IMG/VR virus record: IMGVR_UViG_3300035695_000001 | Location: 50,139 to 114,138 of that record | DNA from: a virus | Strand: one strand, 5' to 3' | Length of the DNA stretch: 64,000 nucleotides | Shown: one piece after another, positions 26,184 through 33,739 of the stretch | Layout of the letters: each line of letters begins with the position of its first letter | How positions within the stretch are numbered: the first letter of the stretch is position 1 | Notes under the pieces: model-generated | The model's input: only the letters and a program-made list of their open reading frames with translations | What the model was told of the DNA's origin: nothing | Database searches by the model: none | Made by a program: the position numbers and the translations under genes

Positions 26184-26389
26184 GGGTCTCCGTTCCAGCG
26201 TTGGCTCGCGCTGGCTCGTAAATCGGTCTGGTTCGGCAGCAGAGCGCGGTACCGACACCCGCGCGTGCTGTGCGGCTTCAGGGCGCCGCAGCCCAACCCG
26301 GCGAGGTCCGGGAGCCCATCGGTGGTGCTGCTACTGCGATGCGTGGTCAGGCACCGACAAGCCTGGCCATGCGGTCCGGCCGAAGCCGG
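26184..26389. other. 206-base gap between ParB-like and scaffold genes
   Basis: No gene is supported on either strand. This is one of the few real gaps in the structural block and lies just upstream of the scaffold and capsid genes, so it may hold a promoter or RNA-processing site that raises capsid output. The one clear structure is a 6-bp stem with an 8-base loop (26271-26290). No -10 sequence stands out. Confidence 0.4.
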
Positions 26390-26938
26390 TCAGCTCTTGC
26401 TCTTGGTGGTGCCGCCCATGTTCTTGTAGACCACCATGACGGCGCCATACGGCGCGGAGTAGCGATCCCAGTAAGGCATCACCGCCTCCTTGGCCTTCTC
26501 CCATGTGCTCTCGTCCTCGATGAACGACGGCGGGTTGTCTGGGCGCTCTGGGTTCGACGGATCCTTCTCGACCCAGGCCCGTTCCTCGTCCGAGAGCCCG
26601 GCCATCAGGTCGGCGTCTTCGAGCCGACTCGCACCGCTCACTTGCTGGGCGTGCATGTCGTACCAGGGGTCCCCAGGCTGGAACGTGGGCACGTAGCCGA
26701 CGTAGGCAACGGGGTCCTGGCCGACCTGCTCGTAGGCCAGGAAGCGGTGGTGCCCGTCGGGGATGTGGTGGACGCCGTCGGGGGTCTCGACGAGCACCAT
26801 CGGTTGGAGTTTGCCGCCAGCCTGGAGCGTGGCGACGAAGTGTGCGACGCGGTCGGGCTCCTTGGTCGCCGTCCACGTCTCGCGGTCACGGGTGTCTACC
26901 GTGTGGATCGGTACGATCTTGGGGCCACACCATTCCAT
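26390..26938 (-). CDS. ParB/sulfiredoxin-like domain protein in the head operon
   Basis: A 182-residue protein with the ParB-type box 'GVHHIPDGHHRFLAYEQVG' at about residues 55-73, preceded by 'LQPMVLVETPDG'. In ParB and related Srx-like proteins this GHHR region binds nucleotide. The C-terminal half contains an acidic, Pro-rich stretch and a Tyr-rich end (YWDRYSAPYGAVMVVYKNMG). It lies between the candidate protease and the scaffold. Phage ParB-like proteins include nucleases and CTPases; which this is cannot be told. A second ParB-like protein is encoded at 60077-61156. Confidence 0.65.
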   Translation of the reverse strand: MEWCGPKIVPIHTVDTRDRETWTATKEPDRVAHFVATLQAGGKLQPMVLVETPDGVHHIPDGHHRFLAYEQVGQDPVAYVGYVPTFQPGDPWYDMHAQQVSGASRLEDADLMAGLSDEERAWVEKDPSNPERPDNPPSFIEDESTWEKAKEAVMPYWDRYSAPYGAVMVVYKNMGGTTKSKS

Positions 26939-26941
26939 GGG

Positions 26942-27577
26942 TCAGCCCTTCACCTTCACGCCCGTCGCCCGGCCCGCGAACGGAGCGCCGCCAGTGGCGC
27001 GCTTCACGATCCGGTCGTCCAGTTCATCGTCGTCGTACTCGCCACGCATGTGCCTGTTCATGTCTGGCGACCCGAACCGCCACGCATCGACCGGCGTGTA
27101 GTGCATGGCCTCGTTCTCTGGATGCGCTGGTCGTGCATCGGCAGGGAGGTGGTCGACCTTCTCCACCTTGATCGCGCGGAACGGGTCGTGCGCCACCATC
27201 GACATCAGCCGACCCATCTCTGCTCGCTGCGCTGCGTCTCCGCCAGCGGCAGCGTGGTGGTCGAACTCGAACTGGATCGCAGTAAGATCGACTTTGAATA
27301 CACCGTCCGCCGTCTGCACGTAGTTGAGGAAGTGGCCAGGCACCGACCCGACGTAGGCGTCAAACCCGTTCGCCTTCGCGACCGTGGCGAAAGCATCTGA
27401 TGTCGCGCCGCACTGGCGCACTGACTTCGTCAGCAGGATGTGCTTGTGGACGAAGTAGGGGACCTCTTTGTTGAGGAATGAATCCAGATCCGCAGAGGAC
27501 TTCTGGTCCCCGCCGCCTTCGCTTCCACCGCTTGTCCACTGTCCGTTGGCGGCGCGCGCCTGCTCCTGGCTGCCCAT
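26942..27577 (-). CDS. Transglutaminase-like Cys/His/Asp protein, candidate head protease
   Basis: A 211-residue protein starting GSQEQARAANGQW, a head of the type seen on phage head-morphogenesis proteins. A candidate catalytic triad is visible: C56 in RQCGATSDAF, H82 in VPGHFLNYV and D97 in VFKVDLTAI, in the order and secondary-structure setting of transglutaminase-like cysteine proteases. It lies between the portal-side genes and the scaffold, where prohead proteases are normally encoded, and no serine-type prohead protease is seen in the block. Protease or crosslinking activity is inference. Confidence 0.6.
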   Translation of the reverse strand: MGSQEQARAANGQWTSGGSEGGGDQKSSADLDSFLNKEVPYFVHKHILLTKSVRQCGATSDAFATVAKANGFDAYVGSVPGHFLNYVQTADGVFKVDLTAIQFEFDHHAAAGGDAAQRAEMGRLMSMVAHDPFRAIKVEKVDHLPADARPAHPENEAMHYTPVDAWRFGSPDMNRHMRGEYDDDELDDRIVKRATGGAPFAGRATGVKVKG

Positions 27578-27579
27578 GG

Positions 27580-28260
27580 TCAGACCCGCAGCACGCCGTC
27601 AGCGCCACGCTGGATCTCGGAGCCGTCGGTCACGAACCTGGAGGCTCGACCAGCCTCCGGTGCCGGCGCGGCCTTGCCCATCGGGTCGGAGCGCACCCAG
27701 GCGATGGCCTCTGGCGGGAAGTCTTCGGCGAGTTGCTCGTAGACGTCCTCTTGCGCTTGCTCCGATGTGGGCAAGCCTGCGTCGACCTTCCACGACCACT
27801 TGAGCACCGCGCTCTGGATCGTCATGACGTCGTTGGCCGCCGCCTGCATCCCGAGCGCGAGCAGATCCTTGATGGCCTGCTCCGCCAGCGCGAGCCAGGC
27901 CGACGAGCGGTTGACCACCAGCGCCCCGAGCACGCAGCCCTCGACGACCCCGCTTGGCCACGGGCGGAGCCTGGTGCTGGCCGCCAGTTCCTCGACGGAG
28001 CCAGACGACTGGCCGCCCAGTTGCTCGACCAACTCGGCAAGGGTGTCCGCGTATCCGTCGAGCGCCTCGGCGTAGTCCCCGATCAGCCGGTGCAGCGCCA
28101 CCGCCTCGCACCCGCGAACACGGTGGTGTCCCGCATAGATCCCGGCCCTGAGCACCTGTACGTCGATGCTCAGCCCGTCCAGGATGGCGACCGCGCTCCG
28201 TCGCACGTCGTCGTCGAAGTGCCGCATCGGGGAGCGGCGGAGGATGGGCGGTTGGGCCAT
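27580..28260 (-). CDS. Dps/ferritin-like mini-ferritin in the head operon
   Basis: A 226-residue protein whose residues about 20-165 follow the Dps pattern. The ferroxidase ligands are all present with the same spacing as E. coli Dps (H51, H63, D78, E82): H45, H57, D72 and E76, in GHHRVRGCEAVALH and YADTLAELVEQLGG. The next segment (SGSVEELAASTRL) and the final helix (AVLKWSWKVDAGL) also fit. Dps proteins form 12-subunit shells that oxidise iron and can bind DNA. A C-terminal extension of about 50 residues is added. It lies three bases from the portal gene, so late expression and possible virion association are inferred. Confidence 0.8.
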   Translation of the reverse strand: MAQPPILRRSPMRHFDDDVRRSAVAILDGLSIDVQVLRAGIYAGHHRVRGCEAVALHRLIGDYAEALDGYADTLAELVEQLGGQSSGSVEELAASTRLRPWPSGVVEGCVLGALVVNRSSAWLALAEQAIKDLLALGMQAAANDVMTIQSAVLKWSWKVDAGLPTSEQAQEDVYEQLAEDFPPEAIAWVRSDPMGKAAPAPEAGRASRFVTDGSEIQRGADGVLRV

Positions 28261-28263
28261 GAG

Positions 28264-30189
28264 TCAGGGTCCGGCTGGCGTGGGTGCGCCTGGGCGCGGC
28301 GGTGGAGTCTTGGCCGGTGGCGGCTGAGCCTTGCCAGCGGGCACGGCCGGCTTGCCTGGTTGGGCAGTGGGCCCCTTGCTCGGCGCGGCGGGAGCCTTGG
28401 CTGCCGCCTTCGCCTTGGCGGTCTGAGCCAGCGCCGCGGGGGACGGAGGAGGGGGGCGCCTGGGAGGGGTCGGACCCACGGGCCGCTGTGCCGCAGTTGG
28501 AGCGACCTTCGCCGCACCGGGGGACGGAAGCCCCTGCTGCTGGGCCAGCGCCGCAGCCTGAGCAGCGGCGTCTGCCTTCGCCTGCTCTGCGTCAGCGGCG
28601 GCCTGTTCCAGGTGGGCCTTCAGTTCCCCGATGATCGTGGTCATCGTCTGCTGCGAGACGCCTGGGAGCCACTTGCGGAACCACCACGACCAGTATTCGG
28701 CCTTGGCTGTCCCGCTGGGGAGATCCATCGGAGAGCCAGGACCGGCACCGAGGATCTGGACGGCCTCGCCGAGGAGCGCGGCACGGTCCTCGTCTGGGTC
28801 GAACTGGTCCAGACCGTGGACCGCCCACTTGACGTTCTCGCCGCGGGCGTCGGAGATGATCTCGTAGACCCTGCGCGCAGCGTCCCGAAGGATGGCGGCC
28901 AGGGCCTTGAGCACCACGCAGAAGTCGTTGTTGTCGGCTGACTTGCTCTCCCCAGACCGGCCCAGCGCGGTGGACGTGTTGGAGATCGACGCGGCCATCT
29001 TGCCGGTGACCCGGAAGATTTCGTCCGTCAGGTCTTGGAGTTGGGTGGCGACGATCTGGAACGGGGCGGTATCCGGCCCCTCGAAGGCGAGTTTGTCGCC
29101 CTGGGCCAGGACCACGAACCCCTTCGACTCGTACTGCTTCTTTGGGTCATCGCCGCGGGACTGCTGCTGGGCGACGTCGGCTGGGAGCGGGCCGTGGAAG
29201 GCCCCGGTCTGCGGGCCCAGATAGACCACCGGGATCGTGATCAGGCTGCGCTGCTGGGCGGCGAGGAGTTCGGACCGGCGCCGCCACAGTTCCAGGCAGA
29301 GGAGGCCGGCGAGGTTCCCCAGCCAGAGAGTGTCCGGCAGTTCGATCTCGACGATGGGGATCTCACGGAACGTCGTCGGGCCGGACTGCTCGGCGATCTC
29401 GACCTCGACTTCCGGCTGTGGCTTCTTCCCCTTGACGATGGGGACGTTGTACGTCGTCCAGGTGACCTGGCCGTTCTCGTCGAGGTTCCAAACCTTGTAG
29501 ACCTCGACTGGGTTGTCGACGGGGTCCTCTGGGGTGGCCCGGCGGGTCTCGATCTTCCTGGTGATGCACCAGGAGAAGCGACCGACCGTGAAGCGAGCGG
29601 TGCCACCACCGTCCAGCGGAACCGCTTGCCGGACCTGGTCGTGGTACTCCCACCAGAGCATCTCCTCCGGTGGCATCTCGTACACGTACGGCTGCCCGAG
29701 CCCAGCCGACTTGGAGTCCGCCCGGTTCTTCGGGGCCGGGCCAGTGTTGGCCGGGAAGTCTACCGCGATCAGCGCCCGCTTCTTGACCAGCGCGGTACGC
29801 AGCGTGTCCTGGAGCACGCCCACGAAACTGGTCCCGCGAAGGTCGGCGTCGTCGGAGAGCGCCTCGTACACCTCTGGCTCGGGGACTTCCCCTGGGGTGT
29901 TGGGGTCGTCAGCGTCTCCCGCCGGGGTGACGGAGACCGGCCCAGAGAACATCGCCGAGGCGTACTGGTTGACGATCTGGCCAAGGTAGCCGACGTAGCC
30001 CGCCAGATCCTTCCGCGCCTTGTAGCGTTCTGGACTCTCGCCTGGCGCTTTCTTCAGGTACTTGTCGACGTTCTCCTGGATCTGGATGCCGCCGCAGTAG
30101 AGGTCGTCCAGCGTCTCCCACCAGGCAGCATCGTAGCCGCGACAACCGTCGGACTTGCCGCGCTTGGCAGAGAGGAGGCCGTACTTCAC
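28264..30189 (-). CDS. Portal protein
   Basis: A 641-residue protein (GTG start) with portal features: an N-terminal helical domain (WWETLDDLYCGGIQIQENVD), 'LRTALVKKRALIAVDFP' near 130, the wing-domain region with 'YVYEMPPEEMLWWEYHD', 'ELWRRRSELLAAQQRSLITI' near 300, and a crown/stem zone containing 'LQDLTDEIFRVTGKMAASIS'. The last 120 residues are an Ala/Pro/Lys-rich low-complexity tail of unusual length. It resembles the DUF4055 portal group. It forms the dodecameric DNA gate bound by the terminase. Confidence 0.8.
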   Translation of the reverse strand: MKYGLLSAKRGKSDGCRGYDAAWWETLDDLYCGGIQIQENVDKYLKKAPGESPERYKARKDLAGYVGYLGQIVNQYASAMFSGPVSVTPAGDADDPNTPGEVPEPEVYEALSDDADLRGTSFVGVLQDTLRTALVKKRALIAVDFPANTGPAPKNRADSKSAGLGQPYVYEMPPEEMLWWEYHDQVRQAVPLDGGGTARFTVGRFSWCITRKIETRRATPEDPVDNPVEVYKVWNLDENGQVTWTTYNVPIVKGKKPQPEVEVEIAEQSGPTTFREIPIVEIELPDTLWLGNLAGLLCLELWRRRSELLAAQQRSLITIPVVYLGPQTGAFHGPLPADVAQQQSRGDDPKKQYESKGFVVLAQGDKLAFEGPDTAPFQIVATQLQDLTDEIFRVTGKMAASISNTSTALGRSGESKSADNNDFCVVLKALAAILRDAARRVYEIISDARGENVKWAVHGLDQFDPDEDRAALLGEAVQILGAGPGSPMDLPSGTAKAEYWSWWFRKWLPGVSQQTMTTIIGELKAHLEQAAADAEQAKADAAAQAAALAQQQGLPSPGAAKVAPTAAQRPVGPTPPRRPPPPSPAALAQTAKAKAAAKAPAAPSKGPTAQPGKPAVPAGKAQPPPAKTPPPRPGAPTPAGP

Positions 30190-30212
30190 TGGGTCAGGTG
30201 TCGAAGAGGACA

Positions 30213-30258
30213 GTCACGCGGGCGCCATGGGATGGGGGCGTCCGGTCGCTCGCGTGAC
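30213..30258. promoter_or_regulatory. 8-bp inverted repeat upstream of the portal gene
   Basis: GTCACGCG (30213-30220) and CGCGTGAC (30251-30258) flank 30 bases in the 122-base gap upstream of the portal start. It could be a regulator site or an mRNA structure controlling portal translation. No other gene is visible in this gap. Confidence 0.35.
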
Positions 30259-30311
30259 CTTGACGAAGGATGCCCCCGTTTTTGGCCTGTTGCAGCGGCG
30301 GTTTGCGGCGA

Positions 30312-30740
30312 TCAGTCGCCCCTGCGACCAGCACGTTTCCCAGCCACTTTGGTGGCTTTCTTCTTTGCCTTCGGCGCTACGCGGCGCTCTTCGGCACGAT
30401 CCGCTACCGATCGCATCGAAAGCGGAATGAGGCGGCACTGGAGCCAGATGGCGAGCTTTTCGCGGACCGCAACCACGTTCCCGAACCCGTCAGCCGGGCC
30501 ATAGATGGGGCAACTCTTGTCCTTTGTCGCCAGTTCCCTGAGTTGGCGGATCGATCCAGGCCCACCGTTCTCGGCGCAGAACTTGGCGATCTCCTTCCAG
30601 CCGCTCAAAGGAGCGGGAGGTGGAGGACGTGGTTCCACCACATGGATCACCGAAGCAAGCCCACCAGATCCAGAGAACCCGGTTGGCCCTGGTACGGCAA
30701 CGAGGCCGTAGGTGACGAAGCAGCCGGCGGCCAGCATCAC
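30312..30740 (-). CDS. HTH DNA-binding protein with basic tail
   Basis: The start is GTG 30740 (GTGA overlap) or ATG 30737 (TGATG). Residues about 46-105 match the small winged-HTH type found in excisionases and some small terminases: 'LSGWKEIAKFCAEN', then a recognition-helix region and 'GNVVAVREKLAIWLQCRLIP'. The C-terminal 25 residues are Lys/Arg-rich (APKAKKKATKVAGKRAGRR) and should bind DNA. The N-terminal 40 residues are hydrophobic and Pro-rich. It may regulate the long structural transcript or assist packaging. Confidence 0.55.
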   Translation of the reverse strand: MMLAAGCFVTYGLVAVPGPTGFSGSGGLASVIHVVEPRPPPPAPLSGWKEIAKFCAENGGPGSIRQLRELATKDKSCPIYGPADGFGNVVAVREKLAIWLQCRLIPLSMRSVADRAEERRVAPKAKKKATKVAGKRAGRRGD

Positions 30741-31459
30741 CGGCCCATCACCAGCGAGACCACAGCGCGGGCCCGTGGCTGGCGCGTGGCACGATGTTGC
30801 GACGGCTCATCGACTGGGAGCCCGGCGGCGTCTCGGTAGAGCCGCACAGCCTCGGCGAGGAGGGCCGACGCCTCGTCCTTGACCCGACGGAGGGCCGACT
30901 GGCCTGGGTTCGTCGAGTCGAGGCAGAGCGAGACCACGAACCGCTCGGCAGCCGTCAGGACCAGCCTGGGGCGCTCCGACTCCTTGGTCTCCTTGCTGGC
31001 GCTCATCCGGACCGGCTTGGCGTCGAAGCAGACATCCGATTCGATCCCGGCGAGGAGCACTGACACCCCGTAAAGGCTGGGGGCCAACTTGCGGAAGACC
31101 CTGGAAGAGACCCCGCGAGCCTCCCCGTCTTCCAGGCGCCGAGCCCAGGGGATCGGACCGTGGGAAGCGTAGAGGACCAAGCCCCAGGCTGGGGAGCCAG
31201 GTGCGCGAGCGGGGAGGGCGACGAGCGCGTTCCGGATGGCCCGGCGGTGCTCCCACCCCTTCAGGCGCCGGTCCATCTTGGAGCCGTCGCCGAGCAGGCG
31301 CCGCTCCGGGTCCGTGCAGCCACCCCCGAAGCCACCCTGAGCGGCATCGACCAGCGAGGACCATGACGATGTCACCTGCGAACCATGGCCATGGCCCTCG
31401 AAGAAGTCGACGAGGTAGCCGTCAAGTACACGATCCCCAGAGTGACGCCCGACACCCAT
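30737..31459 (-). CDS. First gene of the structural block; possible late regulator
   Basis: A 240-residue protein at the head of the 30-kb leftward block. The A of its ATG lies exactly 15 bases after the T of a TGCTAG element and no Shine-Dalgarno fits between, so a leaderless start is likely. The middle (ERRLLGDGSKMDRR, then 'EHRRAIRNALVALPARAP') and the end ('LTAAERFVVSLCL') loosely resemble antitermination/ArpU-like late regulators, which often sit just before packaging genes. The similarity is weak. Confidence 0.6.
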   Translation of the reverse strand: MGVGRHSGDRVLDGYLVDFFEGHGHGSQVTSSWSSLVDAAQGGFGGGCTDPERRLLGDGSKMDRRLKGWEHRRAIRNALVALPARAPGSPAWGLVLYASHGPIPWARRLEDGEARGVSSRVFRKLAPSLYGVSVLLAGIESDVCFDAKPVRMSASKETKESERPRLVLTAAERFVVSLCLDSTNPGQSALRRVKDEASALLAEAVRLYRDAAGLPVDEPSQHRATRQPRARAVVSLVMGR

Positions 31460-31465
31460 GGCAGA

Positions 31466-31488
31466 AGGCTAGCACGGGCTGTCTAGCA
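31466..31488 (-). promoter_or_regulatory. Tandem GTCTAGCA elements before the structural block
   Basis: On the - strand TGCTAGACAGC (31488-31478) is followed 13 bases later by a degenerate TGCTAGCC (31475-31468), which ends 7 bases before ATG 31457-31459. The distance from T of the second copy to the ATG is 15 bases, the same as at four other genes. Confidence 0.7.
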
Positions 31489-31535
31489 CGGGTGCAGGAA
31501 CGCAACGATGGGCGCCCGTCGGTTGCTCAGACGCC

Positions 31536-31568
31536 ACTGTCTAGCAGCGGCCGGTGGTGCTAGACAGT
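31536..31568. promoter_or_regulatory. Perfect 11-bp inverted repeat in a divergent promoter region
   Basis: ACTGTCTAGCA (31536-31546) and TGCTAGACAGT (31558-31568) face outwards with an 11-base spacer, between the leftward structural block and the rightward gene at 31596. The rightward gene has its own Shine-Dalgarno (GCAGGAGG) before ATG 31596, so its transcript has a leader. Confidence 0.85.
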
Positions 31569-31595
31569 GGGGGCCCGTAGGGGCAGGAGGCACGA

Positions 31596-31841
31596 ATGGC
31601 GAAGGTCACGATCGAGCGCATGGGCGGCGACAGTTACGAGCCTGTCCACATCACGGTGAAGGTCGACGGAGTCGAGGTGGGGAACGGCGGCATCGGCGGG
31701 GAGCCCGAGGACAACTGCGAGGCCCGCGACTACCGCTGGGTCCGCCCCATGATCGAGAAGTTGGCCAAGGCGCTCGGCGCCGAGGTCGAGACGGTGGCGG
31801 TGAACGACGACGAGGACGAGGACGAGGACGAGGATGTCTGA
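31596..31841 (+). CDS. Small acidic protein
   Basis: An 81-residue protein with GCAGGAGG a few bases before its ATG. The first 65 residues form a small alpha/beta unit (MAKVTIERMGGDSYEPVHIT; IEKLAKALGAEVETVAV) and the last 12 are an Asp/Glu run (DDEDEDEDEDV). Highly acidic tails occur in DNA-mimic and scaffold-like proteins, but there is no direct evidence of such a role. It is the first gene of a rightward operon controlled by the inverted repeat at 31536-31568 and overlaps the next gene by 8 bases. Confidence 0.7.
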   Translation: MAKVTIERMGGDSYEPVHITVKVDGVEVGNGGIGGEPEDNCEARDYRWVRPMIEKLAKALGAEVETVAVNDDEDEDEDEDV

Positions 31842-32577
31842 GCGAGTCGGGCGCGTGGCGATGACCGCCGCAGAATTGCGGGGGGCCGTGTTCACGATCG
31901 CGGAAGGGATGGCCGGCCTGAGCGTCGGCCAAGCCACCACGGTGCGAGCGCTGACCCACCGCCTTATCGGCGAGGTCTGGCGACTCAGGGCCAAGATCCG
32001 CTACCAGACCCGGCGCATCTGGGACCTGGAGGAGGGCGCCAAGGAACTGGGGGCTCCCGCGTTCCCGAAGGAGATCCAGCACCTCCGGGAGCAGGTGACC
32101 AGCCTGCAAGCCAAGGGGACCGAACTGCTGGAGCGGGCACGGAGGGCGGAGGATCACTTCGGCGAGGTCGATGCGATCCTCGCCGAAGCCTTCCAGGCTG
32201 GCGGCTGGGCTAGAGGCGCAGCGGTGAGCCTCCCCGGTCTCATCAAGGGGCTGCGCGAGGGGCTGGAGGTCGCGCAGATGGCGAACAGCCAGCCAACGGT
32301 CAGCCCGCCGGATCGAGGCAACACTGATGCGTGGGAGACGCCGTGGCCGTCCATGGAGAAGGCGGTCATCCCGAGGACCACGGACGAGATCCAAGCCTGG
32401 CTCGCCGTCCACGCGATCGAGGAGTACCGTGGCGAGGTGGTCAAGTTCTGTGAGCAGAAGGCGATGTCCGCCCAGAGCGAGGGGCTCTGCCACCCAGACG
32501 TCCTCCGATCGATGTACTGCGATGGCCAGGCTTCGGCCTTCAAGGCGCTCGCCGCCATCCTCCGGGGTGCGAAGTGA
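31834..32577 (+). CDS. Hypothetical coiled-coil protein
   Basis: A 247-residue protein, helical throughout its first 130 residues with a clear coiled coil (IWDLEEGAKELG; 'IQHLREQVTSLQAKGTELLE'). The C-terminal third carries three cysteines in a compact region (VVKFCEQKAMSAQSEGLCH, then MYCDG) that might bind metal. No family is recognised. Similar long coiled-coil proteins are encoded at 32574 and 50797, and the three could be related phage accessory proteins. It ends in a GTGA overlap with the next gene. Confidence 0.65.
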   Translation: MSERVGRVAMTAAELRGAVFTIAEGMAGLSVGQATTVRALTHRLIGEVWRLRAKIRYQTRRIWDLEEGAKELGAPAFPKEIQHLREQVTSLQAKGTELLERARRAEDHFGEVDAILAEAFQAGGWARGAAVSLPGLIKGLREGLEVAQMANSQPTVSPPDRGNTDAWETPWPSMEKAVIPRTTDEIQAWLAVHAIEEYRGEVVKFCEQKAMSAQSEGLCHPDVLRSMYCDGQASAFKALAAILRGAK

Positions 32578-33308
32578 GCGCCGGGAACGTCGGCAAGGTG
32601 GTGACCTACACTTGCTCTTCCAAAGCCGACGGGGGCCAGCGGACCGTGAAGATCCTGGCCTGGGTCAAGGCAGGGGATTCGATGGACGCCACCCGTCAGT
32701 ACCTCCTGGTCCCGAAACGGCAGGATGGTGGCCCTGACTGCGCGGACACCTCGCAGTTCCACCGCTACCTCGTCCAGGAGGATCGCCGGACCCCCGCTGG
32801 CCGGGTCCTCAAGACGAAGTGGTACGCCCCGATCGCCAGCGTCATCGACTCGGCGCTGCGGTCGTCCGTGGGGGCAGCCGTGGAGCCGAAGGTCGCCGAG
32901 ATGCCTCCCGAGCCCAAAACCCGCACGGGCACGGTCGACGTGGAGAAGATCGAGGCCAACGCCACCAGCATCATCCTCTGGCTGAAGAACGCCGCAGCGG
33001 TGGCGCCGGCCATCCCTGGCGGGACGGATGGGTGCCTGCGGACCGCTGGCTTCATCCAGACGCTGCTCTCGACGATCCGGCACCTCAAGGACCGAGAGGA
33101 GAGCATCATCGCCGCCTGCGATAAGGTGGCGGACGGGGGCCAGTACAGGGCCGACATCGTCTCGGCCATCTCCGGCATGCGGAAGGAGCGGGACCAGTTG
33201 CGGCTGGCCCATACGGAGGCGGTGGGTCTGCTCAAGGAACTGCGCGGCGACGTCTCCGACGAGTCGTTCCTGGCCAGGATGGACGCCGTCATCGGGAACG
33301 CACCATGA
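32574..33308 (+). CDS. Hypothetical protein
   Basis: GTG 32574 overlaps the previous stop. The 244 residues start with a beta-rich domain that could be an OB- or SH3-like fold (VVTYTCSSKADGG; TVKILAWVKAGDSM). A helical part follows (VDVEKIEANATSIILWLKNA) that ends in a coiled coil with 'SGMRKERDQLRLAHTEAVGL'. It overlaps the Nudix gene by four bases (ATGA). No known family or catalytic motif is visible. Confidence 0.65.
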   Translation: MSAGNVGKVVTYTCSSKADGGQRTVKILAWVKAGDSMDATRQYLLVPKRQDGGPDCADTSQFHRYLVQEDRRTPAGRVLKTKWYAPIASVIDSALRSSVGAAVEPKVAEMPPEPKTRTGTVDVEKIEANATSIILWLKNAAAVAPAIPGGTDGCLRTAGFIQTLLSTIRHLKDREESIIAACDKVADGGQYRADIVSAISGMRKERDQLRLAHTEAVGLLKELRGDVSDESFLARMDAVIGNAP

Positions 33309-33739
33309 GCAAGCGCATCGACGTGGTCTCCGCGGTCCTCCTCAACCAGGAGGGCCGGATCCTCCTGACCCAGCGCCGGCCCGGCAAGCCCTACCCATTC
33401 ATGTGGGAGTCGCCAGGGGGCAAGGTGGAGGCCGGGGAAAGCGACCGCGGAGCCCTCACCCGAGAACTGAGGCAGGAGATCGGGATCCTGCTCTACGACA
33501 TGGACCCGCAACCCATCTGGGAGGGTGAGCCGGCCCCTGGCATCTTCCTCCGGTTCTACTCGGGGATCCTCTTCGCTGGGGAGCCGAAGCCGAAGGAGGG
33601 GCAGGGGATCGGCTGGTTCCTCCAGCGCGAGGTCTCTGCCATGGCAGCGATGGCCGACTCGCTCACCCCAGGAAACAAGGCGGCCATGGTGGCGATCTCC
33701 GCCTGCATGCGGGCGGCTATGCCGCGGGAGGACTGGTGA
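33305..33739 (+). CDS. Nudix (MutT-type) hydrolase
   Basis: A 144-residue protein with the Nudix box at residues 39-61, GKVEAGE..(7)..RELRQEIGI. The general fold of MutT-like enzymes (a VSAVLL strand before and LRFYSGILF after) is present. The box is complete except that the first Glu of the metal-binding EE pair (E56 in E. coli MutT) is Gln. Such enzymes cleave nucleoside diphosphates linked to another group. It overlaps the next gene, a SLOG-type protein that may bind related nucleotides, so the two probably act on the same metabolite. Confidence 0.85.
   Translation: MSKRIDVVSAVLLNQEGRILLTQRRPGKPYPFMWESPGGKVEAGESDRGALTRELRQEIGILLYDMDPQPIWEGEPAPGIFLRFYSGILFAGEPKPKEGQGIGWFLQREVSAMAAMADSLTPGNKAAMVAISACMRAAMPREDW

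Noticed and set aside
26184-26389. Possible tRNA in the gap upstream of the scaffold gene
   Set aside because: One 6-bp stem with an 8-base loop is present, but no T-arm sequence, acceptor stem or 7-base anticodon loop can be arranged around it.
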